Source: Caldithrix sp. (GTDB lineage: Bacteria; Calditrichota; Calditrichia; Calditrichales; Calditrichaceae). Taken from it: a DNA stretch of 36,175 nucleotides. The notes beneath the pieces are model-generated. The model was not told the DNA's origin and ran no database searches. It was given only the letters and a program-made list of their open reading frames with translations. The DNA is taken from assembly GCA_020720405.1 (NCBI GenBank), contig DYOS01000023.1, positions 1-36,175 of the forward strand, written 5' to 3'. The first letter of the stretch is position 1; each line of letters opens with the position of its first letter. Shown here one piece after another: positions 25,503 to 34,679 of the stretch. A program made the position numbers and the translations under genes.

Positions 25503-25946
25503 TTATTTATTTACAGCTCTTTCTATAATAGCAATGGTCATCCGGCTTATTGAAACAAGCTCAAGACGGTCGTTTCTCATTTCAACCTGCCAGACCTGGG
25601 TTGTTTTGCCCAGGTGGAGAGGGCGGCCGGTAGCGTAAACCATCCCCTGCCGGACTGATTTGATATGGTTGGCATTGATCTCAATTCCGACACTGCTAAA
25701 TTTTTCAGGATCTCTGGTCAGGAAGGCGCCCACACTTCCGACGGATTCGGCCAAAGCAACAAAAGCCCCGCCGTGAACCAATCCGTCTGGTTGATGCAGG
25801 TCAGGTGAAACACTCATTTGTGCTTCAATATAATCATCACCAATTCCGGTAAAACGAATGCTCAGCAAATCAAGCAAAGTGCCCTGCATCCGTTGGTTCA
25901 GTTCGGCTAAGCCGGGTTTAAAAAACCAGATCGTTTCTGTGTGCAT
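25503..25946 (-). CDS. PaaI-family hotdog thioesterase
   Basis: This 147-residue single-hotdog protein has the motif GLVHGGAFVALAESVGSVGAF, as in PaaI/MenI-type acyl-CoA thioesterases, and later EINANHIKSVRQGMVYA with a conserved strand. The ATG at 25946 is chosen because AGGGG sits a few bases upstream; a TTG one codon earlier is weaker. It lies 46 bases before the acetyltransferase gene on the same strand. The acyl-CoA substrate is not predictable here. Confidence 0.9.
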   Translation of the reverse strand: MHTETIWFFKPGLAELNQRMQGTLLDLLSIRFTGIGDDYIEAQMSVSPDLHQPDGLVHGGAFVALAESVGSVGAFLTRDPEKFSSVGIEINANHIKSVRQGMVYATGRPLHLGKTTQVWQVEMRNDRLELVSISRMTIAIIERAVNK

Positions 25947-26043
25947 CAAATCCCCTGAAAATCATAAAACCGGTGATAAATGAGCCATAAAGTAAAAAAC
26001 AATATAATAAAAGCAATCAATAATTAAATCGGGTGGCGCTGGC

Positions 26044-28809
26044 TTAGCGTGGTTTGGAATCCTTCTTCGCCGACCTCATATCCGGGTACAGTTCATTAAA
26101 GCATTCCGGGCACAGGCTATGACTGAAATCTGCTTCGGAGTGCTCCCGGATATAAAGTTCAATCTCGTTCCAGTAGCCCTTGTCATCCCTTATTTTTTTA
26201 CAGCTGGCACAGATGGGCAGCAATCCTTTTAACTGCTGGACATTTTTAAGCGCAAGCTCAAGATCATCACGCTGGCTGCGCAGAATCCGGGTTTTCTTTT
26301 CTACTTCTTTTCGGAGCACCGCTTGCTGTTGTTTAAGGCTCAAAAATCGATGGCGGGTCAGGATGACTGTACCGGCAATAAAGATAAAAGCAACCAGAAA
26401 CTGAAACCAGCGGGACATCCAAAAAGGCGGAATAATATGAATGGTGAGCGTAGTCGGATAATTATCCCAAAGGCCATCCGTATTGGCTGCCTTCACTTTA
26501 AACAAGTATTCACCCGGATCAAGATTGGTATAGCTGACATATCTGCGCTCCTTATCACTGTAGACCCAGTCCTCATCAACACCTTCAAGCTTATATGCAT
26601 ACTGTGTTCTGCCGGTCATTGAATAATTAAGAGCAGTAAATTCGAAGGAAAAAACCTTCTGCTCATATTGAATATCTATTTCATTCAGATATTCAAGCGT
26701 GGATTTTGAGCCGGCTCCATCGAGAACAGGAACATCAATATTCATGATTTGCAACGAATGGAGAACAACTTCCGGCGGATTAGGGTTAGAGGGCAGCGTT
26801 TCGGGATTGAAGTAGGTTAATCCGTTTATTCCGCCGAAGAAGAGCATCCCATTGCGGTCTTTGAAATAAGATTGGTTGTTAAACTCATCATCCTGCAGGC
26901 CGTCGCTTTTGTAATAGGTTTTTATTTTAAGCTGACCGCGCAGATAATCCCCGGGGTGGAAGGTGAATAACCCATTATTCGAACTAATCCACAAATTGCC
27001 CCGGGCATCTTCGAGAATTCCATAAATAACCTCGTTTGGCAAACCATCTTTTGTTCTGATACTGGAAAATTTACCTGTTTTTTTATCAAAATGGTTCAGA
27101 CCACCGGCATGCGTACCAACCCATAATTCACCCTGACTATCCTGAAAAACTATACTGACCGAGTTGGAGCTGATGCTGCCCTCTTTTCCATTACTGGTAA
27201 AGGATGTAAATAAGCCGCTCTCCCGGTTCATCCGGCAAAGTCCGCCGCCCCAGGTGCCAATCCAAAAATCACCGTCCCGGTCTTCAAACATGGTTAGGAT
27301 TGAATTGTCGGTAATCGTGCCGGGCTCCTGCGGGTCGGACACAAATCGGGTGAAACGCCCGCTTTCCGGATCGAAACGGTTCAGACCGCCGGCCCGTGTA
27401 GCCAGCCAGATCATATTATCGCGGGTCTGATAAACCATCCTGATATGATTGTCGCTTAGTGTATTGGGATTGTTTGGATCGTTGGTATAGTGAAAGAAGC
27501 GCTTATTCAGCGGATCAAACAGGTTGAGACCACCGCGCCATGTGCCGATCCATATCCGGCCCTGCCTGTCCTGCAGAATAGACATGACCTCATCCGATGA
27601 AAGAGAAAAAGGGTCGGTAGGATCAAAGAAATATTTCCTGACCACACCGTCTGAAGGTTCGACAACGTTTAATCCTTTATCTGTGCCAATCCACCACTTT
27701 TTCTGATCATCAACTATTACCGACCAAACCATTTTATTGGAGAGACTGTTCGGATAACCTGTTTTCTGTGTTAAATGACCAAAAAACGGGCGGTATGGAT
27801 CAAACAGATTTACGCTGCCGCCATCGGTGCCAACCCAAATCAGATGATTCGGATCTGCAAAAACTTTCATCACGATATTGTGCGAAAGACTGGTTTCATC
27901 AAAATCATTAAAGGCAAAATACCGGACTTCACCAGTTCCGGTGTGATAGAGCTGTAGCCCGCCACCATCCGTCGCAATCCATAACCTGCCGGCGGTGTCC
28001 TGCATCAGATCGAAAACTGCCACGTCCTGTTTCTGGTTATCGCGGACCCGGAGATGTCCGGTGATCCGGTTTTCAACCCAGTTATAATGAAAAACCCCGT
28101 TGCGGTCGGTACCAAGCCAAACCGATCCGTTACCATCAGATTCCAGGGCGGTAATTTTCTCATCCGGTAAATGAAGACCGGAATGGAACCACTCCATGCG
28201 CAGCGGATTGAGCAGAATTAGTCCCTGTCCTGTTGTGGCAATCATGATCAGGCCATCGGGTCTTTCTAAAAGTGCATTGACAGCAATCGGGGTACCGAGA
28301 GAATCGCGCAGCGGGATATGGGTAAAATTCTCCTTTGCCTGATCAAAAATTTCTATTCCGCCTGGAGAAAGAGCGATAATAATTTTATTCAATCCTGTTT
28401 CGATGATATCCGTAATGCCATCGCCATGAATGTCTGTAATTTTCCGCCAGGTTTTAAACAAATTCAGTCTGGGATCAAAACGCTGCAAACCTCCGCCATC
28501 CGTTCCGATCCACAGAAACCCGGATCGGTCAACGTGCAAAACTCTAAGATCATTAAAAGACAGAGAATTCGGATCTTCCGGATTATGCTTATAAACCTGC
28601 ATGTTGTAACCATCAAACCGGTTGAGGCCGTCCTGTGTGGCAAACCACATAAAACCCTTTGCATCCCGGGCTATATCATAAACCGTACTTTGCGAAAGAC
28701 CCTGCGCCCGGGTAATATGCTGAAAACGAATGGGCTGCACCGGTTGAGCGCCAATCTGTTCTGCAAGAGGCAGCAGAAAAAAAACAGGTAAAATTAAATA
28801 TATGTACAT
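26044..28809 (-). CDS. Two-component-type propeller sensor without a kinase domain
   Basis: The protein has about 921 residues. A signal peptide (1-22, ending GAQP) leads to some thirteen propeller repeats of the Reg_prop kind (LWIGTDGGGLQRFDP and variants), enough for two seven-bladed propellers. A Y_Y_Y-type Ig-like domain follows (about 700-790), then one membrane helix (about 800-822), a coiled coil (about 825-865) and a 55-residue tail with CASC and CPEC (Cys867, 870, 900, 903). Hybrid two-component sensors of this build normally continue into a histidine kinase; here there is none. The four-Cys tail could bind zinc. The ATG at 28809 starts the signal peptide; an in-frame GTG upstream would add a non-signal leader. 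It lies 54 bases downstream of pyrK. Confidence 0.88.
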   Translation of the reverse strand: MYIYLILPVFFLLPLAEQIGAQPVQPIRFQHITRAQGLSQSTVYDIARDAKGFMWFATQDGLNRFDGYNMQVYKHNPEDPNSLSFNDLRVLHVDRSGFLWIGTDGGGLQRFDPRLNLFKTWRKITDIHGDGITDIIETGLNKIIIALSPGGIEIFDQAKENFTHIPLRDSLGTPIAVNALLERPDGLIMIATTGQGLILLNPLRMEWFHSGLHLPDEKITALESDGNGSVWLGTDRNGVFHYNWVENRITGHLRVRDNQKQDVAVFDLMQDTAGRLWIATDGGGLQLYHTGTGEVRYFAFNDFDETSLSHNIVMKVFADPNHLIWVGTDGGSVNLFDPYRPFFGHLTQKTGYPNSLSNKMVWSVIVDDQKKWWIGTDKGLNVVEPSDGVVRKYFFDPTDPFSLSSDEVMSILQDRQGRIWIGTWRGGLNLFDPLNKRFFHYTNDPNNPNTLSDNHIRMVYQTRDNMIWLATRAGGLNRFDPESGRFTRFVSDPQEPGTITDNSILTMFEDRDGDFWIGTWGGGLCRMNRESGLFTSFTSNGKEGSISSNSVSIVFQDSQGELWVGTHAGGLNHFDKKTGKFSSIRTKDGLPNEVIYGILEDARGNLWISSNNGLFTFHPGDYLRGQLKIKTYYKSDGLQDDEFNNQSYFKDRNGMLFFGGINGLTYFNPETLPSNPNPPEVVLHSLQIMNIDVPVLDGAGSKSTLEYLNEIDIQYEQKVFSFEFTALNYSMTGRTQYAYKLEGVDEDWVYSDKERRYVSYTNLDPGEYLFKVKAANTDGLWDNYPTTLTIHIIPPFWMSRWFQFLVAFIFIAGTVILTRHRFLSLKQQQAVLRKEVEKKTRILRSQRDDLELALKNVQQLKGLLPICASCKKIRDDKGYWNEIELYIREHSEADFSHSLCPECFNELYPDMRSAKKDSKPR

Positions 28810-28863
28810 ATAATAAAATTCTTTTGTCTGGAATGCTCGGCAGATTAAAGGGGGCACTTGAAA

Positions 28864-29646
28864 TTATCTTACCCGCCGGCCGGAGGCATCGCGGTGAACA
28901 GAACCAAGCTCGGTCACCTGTTTCAGATCATCCTGGTTCAGAACCGGACCTTCGACGCAAAGCCGAATCCCGGAATCGTCAAGCACGCATTGGCCGCAGA
29001 TACCAATGCCGCATTTCATATAGCGTTCCATACAGAATTCATAGGGTAAGCGGCGTTGGTCGAGAATGGGTTTTAAAACCACAAACATGATTTCCGGTCC
29101 GGCGGCATAGACAAATTCGATTTTTTCGCTATCCAGAATTTGTTCAATATCTGCGGTGACCCGGCCTTTTTTACCAAGTGAACCGTCGTCGGTGTAAATC
29201 CGGGTGGCTGCCTGACGTTTCATTTCCTCCGGGAAAAGCAGTTCATGCGCGGTCACCGCGCCAATCAGGTAAGAAAAATTAAAACCTTTCTGACTCAATG
29301 TATCACCTAAAATACGCAGCGGTGCTATACCAATGCCTCCGCCGATGAGCAGAGCATTATTATGCCAGGAAAATGGCCGGCCAAAGGGTCCGCGCAAACC
29401 CAATCTTTGTCCCGGTTGACACTGCATGATAGCCTGGGAAAAAGGTCCGTAGGCTTTTATGGAAACTTCAATAAAATCGGCGGTGATCCGTGAGACGGAA
29501 AATGGCTTTTCATCGACTCCGGGCAGCCAGAGATTGATAAACTGACCGGGCTGAACCTCGAAGGTTTTTTCAAAATACAAACTGCGCAGACCGGGACCGT
29601 GATCTATAATTTTAAGGATCGGATAGGTTTTCATCAGGTCACTCAT
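28864..29646 (-). CDS. pyrK: Dihydroorotate dehydrogenase electron-transfer subunit PyrK
   Basis: This protein of about 260 residues passes electrons from PyrD to NAD. A ferredoxin-reductase-like FAD domain (FINLWLPGVDEKPFSVSR) precedes an NAD part (IGGGIGIAPLRIL). The C-terminal 2Fe-2S motif has Cys212, 217, 220 and 230 (CGIGICGQC, then a later Cys). With PyrD it makes the class 1B enzyme. The ATG at 29646 overlaps the pyrD stop by eight bases and is preferred over a longer upstream frame. It is the last gene of the pyrimidine operon. Confidence 0.93.
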   Translation of the reverse strand: MSDLMKTYPILKIIDHGPGLRSLYFEKTFEVQPGQFINLWLPGVDEKPFSVSRITADFIEVSIKAYGPFSQAIMQCQPGQRLGLRGPFGRPFSWHNNALLIGGGIGIAPLRILGDTLSQKGFNFSYLIGAVTAHELLFPEEMKRQAATRIYTDDGSLGKKGRVTADIEQILDSEKIEFVYAAGPEIMFVVLKPILDQRRLPYEFCMERYMKCGIGICGQCVLDDSGIRLCVEGPVLNQDDLKQVTELGSVHRDASGRRVR

Positions 29647-30556
29647 GGGCCAGCCCCCGGAAATCCTCAATCGTTTTGAATCCATAGGTCGTCATATAAT
29701 TTTCAATACCAGCTGCCAGTTCGTGAAAGACTTCAATCCCCCGTTCATAAACTGCGGTTCCGACCCCAACCAGACTGGCTCCGGCCAGAATCATCTGGAT
29801 GGCATCTGCGGCTGTGGTTACACCGCCGGTACCGATGATGGGAATTTTTACCGCCTGGTAAACTTCATAAACGGATTTTACTGCAATCGGCAGAATGGCC
29901 GGTCCGGAAACACCACCGGTTTTATTGGCTAAAATCGGTTTACGCACATCAATATCGATCAGCATGCCTGGCCCGACGGTATTGATGGCGGTGATGGCAT
30001 CGGCACCGTTATCTTCACAGGCCTTGGCCATCAATCCGATGCCCGGTCCATGCGGACCCAGTTTCATTGAAACCGGAATATGACTGCCGGCAATATTTTT
30101 TACCAGACGGGTAATGGCAGCGGTGTCCTGCGGACTGTCACCAAAGGGCCGACCGAACTCGGAACGGACATTGGGACAGGATACATTGACCTCAATCAGA
30201 TCGGGTTGAAGACCGACAATCTTTTCAGCAACCTGACCAAACTCATCGATCGTCCGCCCAAAAATGGAAGCGAAAAGCGGCCGGTTAGTCCTGCTTTTAA
30301 ACTGGCTGATTTCCCTGACCATTTCATCCGCACCGGGATTGGAAAGTCCGACGGCGTTCAACAGGCCGTTTTCGAAAGGCAGGATGCTTGGGGCTTTATG
30401 CCCCTTGCGCCACTCCATATTAAATGATTTTGTGGTCACTGCACCGCAGCCAAAGTCCAGAACGCGGATCATCGAAGAAGCAGTCAGACCGAGAATACCC
30501 GAGGCCAGGACAAAGGGTGTTTCAAGTTCTGCTTTAAAAAATCTTGTTTTAAGCAT
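29639..30556 (-). CDS. pyrD: Dihydroorotate dehydrogenase catalytic subunit, class 1B
   Basis: This 305-residue FMN enzyme oxidises dihydroorotate to orotate. The active-site base Cys127 sits in NVSCPNV, the class 1B signature (class 2 uses Ser). FMN and substrate contacts are seen in LASGILGLTA, KSFNMEWRKG, NAVGLSNPG, KLGPHG, INTVGPGM and IGTGGVTTAADAIQMI. The adjacent pyrK supports the NAD-linked type. The ATG overlaps the pyrI stop by one base (TAATG). Confidence 0.95.
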   Translation of the reverse strand: MLKTRFFKAELETPFVLASGILGLTASSMIRVLDFGCGAVTTKSFNMEWRKGHKAPSILPFENGLLNAVGLSNPGADEMVREISQFKSRTNRPLFASIFGRTIDEFGQVAEKIVGLQPDLIEVNVSCPNVRSEFGRPFGDSPQDTAAITRLVKNIAGSHIPVSMKLGPHGPGIGLMAKACEDNGADAITAINTVGPGMLIDIDVRKPILANKTGGVSGPAILPIAVKSVYEVYQAVKIPIIGTGGVTTAADAIQMILAGASLVGVGTAVYERGIEVFHELAAGIENYMTTYGFKTIEDFRGLAHE

Positions 30557-31035
30557 TAGAAAACTTGCTTTAGTTTTAGTTCATGCAGATCAAATATCCG
30601 CTCACAGTAGACACATTTCACCTTTTTACTGGCCGGATCGACCATTTTGAAATGTGTTTCAATGGCTTGCTCGGTGGTTGAAATACATTTGGGATTTTTG
30701 CAGTGGAGCAGGTTGCGTATTTCATGGGGCGGCTGAACAACCACCTTATTTTGTACGGCAAAATTCTTGATAGCTTTAACCGTAACCCCCGGCACCACTA
30801 TTGAAATATGCTGAATGATTTCCGGGTCAAGATATTCAACCTGCAATTTAATCAGATCCTTCCGTCCCAGCCGCTGGCTTTGGTAATTCAAACCCAGTGA
30901 GATAATTGTATCAGTCACCTGTGTATAGTGGGAAATAATTTCGAGAATGCGTACCCCAAAACCGGCCGGAATATGATCAATAACAATACCGGATTCGATT
31001 TTCGGAATCAGCATTACATTTTTATCTGTGCTCAT
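30556..31035 (-). CDS. pyrI: Aspartate carbamoyltransferase regulatory subunit PyrI
   Basis: This 159-residue protein binds allosteric nucleotides in its N-terminal half (GFGVRILEIISHY). Its C-terminal zinc site uses Cys112, 117, 141 and 144 (HCKNPKC, then KCVYC) to bind the PyrB trimer. Zinc-site spacing is as in the E. coli protein. It overlaps pyrB by four bases (ATGA), as expected for a complex made in fixed ratio. Confidence 0.95.
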   Translation of the reverse strand: MSTDKNVMLIPKIESGIVIDHIPAGFGVRILEIISHYTQVTDTIISLGLNYQSQRLGRKDLIKLQVEYLDPEIIQHISIVVPGVTVKAIKNFAVQNKVVVQPPHEIRNLLHCKNPKCISTTEQAIETHFKMVDPASKKVKCVYCERIFDLHELKLKQVF

Positions 31036-31952
31036 ATCCGGCCTCCGAGATGCATGGAAAGTATCGCCTGACGCATGATGACACCGTTCCGCGTTTGCGG
31101 AAAATAACCGGCGAACCGGGTATGATCCACATCCGTTGAGATTTCATTTACCCGCGGCAGTGGATGCAGGACGCGCAGGTCAGCTTTGGCCGAAGCCAGC
31201 ATACTGTGGGAAAGGACATAGGAATCCTTGACCTTTTCATATTCCAGTAAATCCGGAAAACGCTCCCGCTGAATGCGGGTCATATACAGAATATCGCATT
31301 TGGCTATGGCCTCTTCCAACGATTCTGTTTCTATAAATCTGTACCGGCCGGGCTGATCATTCATCATAAAATAACCCGGCAGTCGCAAAGCTTCGGGTGC
31401 GACCAGATAAAACTCGGTGACATTAAATTTCATCAAAGCCCGGACCAGAGAGTGTACGGTGCGTGAATATTTCAGATCACCGACAAAGGCCATGGTAATA
31501 CCTTCGATGCGGCCCAGATCTTTTTCAATGGTGTACAGATCGAGCAGGGTTTGGGTCGGATGCTGATTTGATCCGTCACCGGCGTTGATCACCGGCAGAT
31601 CGGTTAGTTCAGCAGCACGCCGCGCCGTGCCCTCGCCGGGATGACGCATAACAATAATATCTACATAATTTTCAATGGTTTGAATGGTGTCGCTCAGTGT
31701 TTCCCCTTTGGAAACAGAGGTGGCGCCCTGATCGGCGAAGCCGATGACACTACCGCCCAGACGGTGCATGGCGGATTCGAAACTAAGCCGGGTGCGGGTG
31801 CTTGGCTCAAAAAACAGAGAAGCCATGATCTTTCCCGGAAGAACCCTCAGCCTTTCGGGAAGAGGCATTGCTTCAATTCTCCGGGCGACTTCAAGATAAA
31901 TCTTTATTTCATCCAGAGTCAGATCATCCATCGAAATCAGGTCTTTTTTCAT
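31032..31952 (-). CDS. pyrB: Aspartate carbamoyltransferase catalytic subunit PyrB
   Basis: This 306-residue enzyme joins carbamoyl phosphate and aspartate. The carbamoyl-phosphate loop FFEPSTRTR has Ser51-Thr52-Arg53-Thr54-Arg55. HPTQTLLDLYTI and LHPLPRVNEI are also conserved. The ATG at 31952 has AGGA five bases upstream. It follows pyrF after an unusually long 111-base gap, which contains a degenerate inverted repeat. Confidence 0.96.
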   Translation of the reverse strand: MKKDLISMDDLTLDEIKIYLEVARRIEAMPLPERLRVLPGKIMASLFFEPSTRTRLSFESAMHRLGGSVIGFADQGATSVSKGETLSDTIQTIENYVDIIVMRHPGEGTARRAAELTDLPVINAGDGSNQHPTQTLLDLYTIEKDLGRIEGITMAFVGDLKYSRTVHSLVRALMKFNVTEFYLVAPEALRLPGYFMMNDQPGRYRFIETESLEEAIAKCDILYMTRIQRERFPDLLEYEKVKDSYVLSHSMLASAKADLRVLHPLPRVNEISTDVDHTRFAGYFPQTRNGVIMRQAILSMHLGGRI

Positions 31953-31982
31953 ACCATTCCTGTCTTATTTTTATGATTTTTG

Positions 31983-32059
31983 TTCACACCAGGGACACGA
32001 AGAACACAAGGAAAATCAATGCCTTCTCTACTTCGTGAGCGTTGTGGCTTTGTGAGAAG
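31983..32059. repeat. Degenerate inverted repeat of the widespread TTCACCACAGAGACAC type
   Basis: The left arm (TTCACACCAGGGACACGAAG and on, 31983-32014) and the right arm (CTTCGTGAGCGTTGTGG and on, 32021-32059) are imperfect reverse complements. They resemble the palindromic element with TTCACCACAGAGACAC ends that I recall from many bacterial genomes. The copy is worn, with changes in both arms. It lies in the only large gap of the pyrimidine operon, between pyrF and pyrB, and could fold into a hairpin in the mRNA. Confidence 0.6.
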
Positions 32060-32063
32060 TACC

Positions 32064-32783
32064 TTATTCACTTTTAAATGGCGAAATTTTTGTAATTTCA
32101 GCCAGATACTGCCCGACGGTCTCCAGGTACTGCAACGGATGTTCAGCCTGCAGCAAGGCCCGGCCGATGATGACATGATGCTCTCTTAAAAATGGAAAAG
32201 CATGGGCATCCCCGCCCTGACTGCCATAACCCGGTGAGTAAAAAACCGCATCATCCCCAAAATCAACCTCTTCAGTCAGCGTTTTGACCTTATCCGGTTT
32301 GGTCAGCGGCACAACAAATTGGCGTACACCGAGGGCCATACTCAACCGGTAAATTTCGGTCACTGCCCGATCGGTGATGAACCCGCCTTCCGATTCGACA
32401 AACCGGGCATGGGTCATAATGCCGCCAACCATCACCCCGATATTCTTTGCCTGCAGCGCTTCGACCCAGGCGGTCAGAGTTTTGGGCCCGGCCTGCGGAA
32501 AAAGAATCGCCGTATCAATCCCGGCTGAATGCATAACCTGAGCAAACAATTTTCCGGTATCAGGGATATCCGTGGCGGCCTTCTGATGATCATAAATAAT
32601 CGGTTTCACCGTGTATTTGCGGATACATTCTACAACCTGAGGCAGGCCGAAAGTCAAACCCAGCGAGAAGCCAATTTTAAAACCAGAGATCAGTTCATGT
32701 CCCTGAACTGCCGAGACGATGCGTTCAATTTCGGCCAGTGTGGTTACATCCAGTGAGGGCACAACATATCGTTTCAGGGTCAT
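32064..32783 (-). CDS. pyrF: Orotidine-5'-phosphate decarboxylase, divergent type
   Basis: This 239-residue TIM-barrel protein makes UMP from OMP. The first strand VVPSLDV and the catalytic region YDHQKAATDIPDTG are recognisable, with Asp65, Lys68 and Asp72. The usual pattern is Asp-x-Lys-x-x-Asp-Ile; here the spacing is Asp-x-x-Lys-x-x-x-Asp-Ile, one residue longer on each side. The phosphate-binding SPGYGSQGGDA near the C-terminus replaces the common TPGIR motif. Its place between pyrE and pyrB supports the function strongly. The ATG overlaps the pyrE stop by one base. Confidence 0.88.
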   Translation of the reverse strand: MTLKRYVVPSLDVTTLAEIERIVSAVQGHELISGFKIGFSLGLTFGLPQVVECIRKYTVKPIIYDHQKAATDIPDTGKLFAQVMHSAGIDTAILFPQAGPKTLTAWVEALQAKNIGVMVGGIMTHARFVESEGGFITDRAVTEIYRLSMALGVRQFVVPLTKPDKVKTLTEEVDFGDDAVFYSPGYGSQGGDAHAFPFLREHHVIIGRALLQAEHPLQYLETVGQYLAEITKISPFKSE

Positions 32784-33394
32784 TACTCATTTCCTTCATA
32801 AAAACGGCGCATAGCTTCGGCCCGCGGCTCATGCTTTTTCTCCAGGTACTCTATTAAATCGGTTATGGCAATAACCGAGTACAGTTCAAGGCTGCCCAGA
32901 CCACTGGCCATATCTTTCTGCCGCCGGTCAACCGTCACACAAACCGCCCGGAAACTCAGGCTAAAGGCATTCCGGAACAAATCGACCGCTTCCAGTTTTG
33001 TGCCGCCGGTGCTGAACACATCATCAATCAGCACCACGCTCTGCCCGGGCTGCGGTAGATGACCCATAAACAGGCCGCTTTCACCATGGGTTTTTGCTTC
33101 TTTGCGGCTGAAAACGGTTTCAATATTTAGACCGGTAATGTTACGATAAGCCAGGGCAGTGGCTGTGGTTAAAGTAAAACCCTTGTACGGCGGTCCATAT
33201 AAAACATCAGCCCGGCCCAGTTTGTCGATGATCAGCCGGGCCATAAAATCACCGGTCTGCTGCAATCCTTTGGCGGAAGAAACATCGCCGAGATTGATAA
33301 AAAAGGGACTGCTTTGTCCCGATTTGAGGGTGAAATTTCCAAAACGCAGGGCATTTTCTTCGAGTAATACTTCAATAAATCTGTCTTTATCCAT
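32783..33394 (-). CDS. pyrE: Orotate phosphoribosyltransferase PyrE
   Basis: This protein of about 203 residues transfers phosphoribose from PRPP to orotate. It shows FTLKSGQSSPFFINLG near the start, YGPPYKGFTL, and the PRPP loop VVLIDDVFSTGGTKLEA. The ATG at 33394 is chosen because it overlaps the pyrC stop by eight bases and matches the usual N-terminus; a longer frame to 33445 lies inside pyrC. Confidence 0.94.
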   Translation of the reverse strand: MDKDRFIEVLLEENALRFGNFTLKSGQSSPFFINLGDVSSAKGLQQTGDFMARLIIDKLGRADVLYGPPYKGFTLTTATALAYRNITGLNIETVFSRKEAKTHGESGLFMGHLPQPGQSVVLIDDVFSTGGTKLEAVDLFRNAFSLSFRAVCVTVDRRQKDMASGLGSLELYSVIAITDLIEYLEKKHEPRAEAMRRFYEGNE

Positions 33395-34679
33395 GAGCTG
33401 GTCCAATCTCCATTCCCCTGGCTTGTTCAAAAAATTCCGAACCATTGTATTTGATAATTCCGTTGACCAGGGTTAGTGTAACTTTATAATGCAGGGTGAT
33501 TTTTGTAAATGGGTTAGTGGCGGCGTGGGTTACAATTTCATCAGCCGGCTGCCAGGCTTCTGATTTCTGTACCAGAACAAGATCACCAAAATTTCCCTGA
33601 CGGATGCCATCCCGACCAGCAATACGATAGGCTTTGGCTGCATTTTCGGTCATCAGTTGCTGGTAGCGCAGCCAACTGATCTGTCCGCTGTCCACAAAAT
33701 TCAGCATCAGCGGGGTCAGCCATTCGATGCCGGCTATGCCGGAAGGCGGCGCGGTTCCGTTTTTTTCTGCTGGCGGATGCGGGGCATGATCGGTACCGAT
33801 AAAATCAACCCGGCCCGAAGCAAGCCCGGCCCGCAAAGCGGATTGATCCTGTGCGCTGCGGATGGCTGGATTAACCTTAAAGACCGCACCGTCACGAAGG
33901 TAATCTTCCTGGGTAAAATAAAGGTAATGCGGCGCCGTCTCGCCAAATACTTTAAATCCTTCCCGGCGCATGCGCTCCAGCCAGAATAATTCATCAGCGG
34001 TATTCATGTGGCAGATGACCACGTTCGGTTTAATATCCGCCGGAAGGCGGCGTAACGCTTCTTCAATTTTGACCAGCGCCCCGGTCACCGCCTGTCTCGG
34101 CCGTTTTTCATGGTGTTGAACCACAGCAGGATCAGAAATAAAAAAACTTTCATCCTCGGCGTGAAAAGCGACAACCGGGAATTGGCGGAGAATATTTTCG
34201 ATGTAACCTGTTTTATTGACGGCGGGCAGAGCGGAGGATTTGGCCATATAAACTTTGGCTGCCATAACCCCGCTCACCGGGTAATGGTAGTTCCCGTTCC
34301 GGCTATGCAGCATCAGTCCCCAGTTGACCAGAGCTTTTTTCCTGAACAGTGCTTTCTTTTCTTCCAGTCTTTTGGCTGTGGTACAGGGCGGTATATTATT
34401 GGGCATATCGATCACCGTGGTTACCCCGCCCTTCAATGCCGCCCGACCGCCCTGAACAATGCCCTCTTTGTAAAGCTGACCCGGTTCACGGAAATGAACA
34501 TGGGGATCAATTGCACCGGGCAGGATTAACTGACCGGCGGCATCGATGATCTGGTCGGTGCGGGTTTGCAGAGCAGCATCAAGATCAACGATGTGCCCAT
34601 CCTGCAGCAGCAGATTACTGCTGATCAGTTTGCCGGCCGGATGCAGCCATTGTCCGTTTTTGATCAGGATACTGTTCAA
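33387..34679 (-). CDS. pyrC: Dihydroorotase PyrC, class I type
   Basis: This 430-residue amidohydrolase closes carbamoyl aspartate to dihydroorotate. Metal ligands are visible: His60 and His62 in DPHVHFREPG, a probable carboxylated Lys142 in AAKVYMAKS, His173 in AFHAED, His224 in VICHMNT and Asp297 in GTDHAPH. The start is a TTG overlapping the purF TGA by four bases (TTGA), so the two genes are coupled. Length fits the class I (longer) family. Confidence 0.94.
   Translation of the reverse strand: MNSILIKNGQWLHPAGKLISSNLLLQDGHIVDLDAALQTRTDQIIDAAGQLILPGAIDPHVHFREPGQLYKEGIVQGGRAALKGGVTTVIDMPNNIPPCTTAKRLEEKKALFRKKALVNWGLMLHSRNGNYHYPVSGVMAAKVYMAKSSALPAVNKTGYIENILRQFPVVAFHAEDESFFISDPAVVQHHEKRPRQAVTGALVKIEEALRRLPADIKPNVVICHMNTADELFWLERMRREGFKVFGETAPHYLYFTQEDYLRDGAVFKVNPAIRSAQDQSALRAGLASGRVDFIGTDHAPHPPAEKNGTAPPSGIAGIEWLTPLMLNFVDSGQISWLRYQQLMTENAAKAYRIAGRDGIRQGNFGDLVLVQKSEAWQPADEIVTHAATNPFTKITLHYKVTLTLVNGIIKYNGSEFFEQARGMEIGPAHG

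Noticed and set aside
28318-28791. Plus-strand open frame of 157 codons
   Set aside because: Antisense to the propeller repeats of the sensor gene; its protein looks like a shadow of the repeats.
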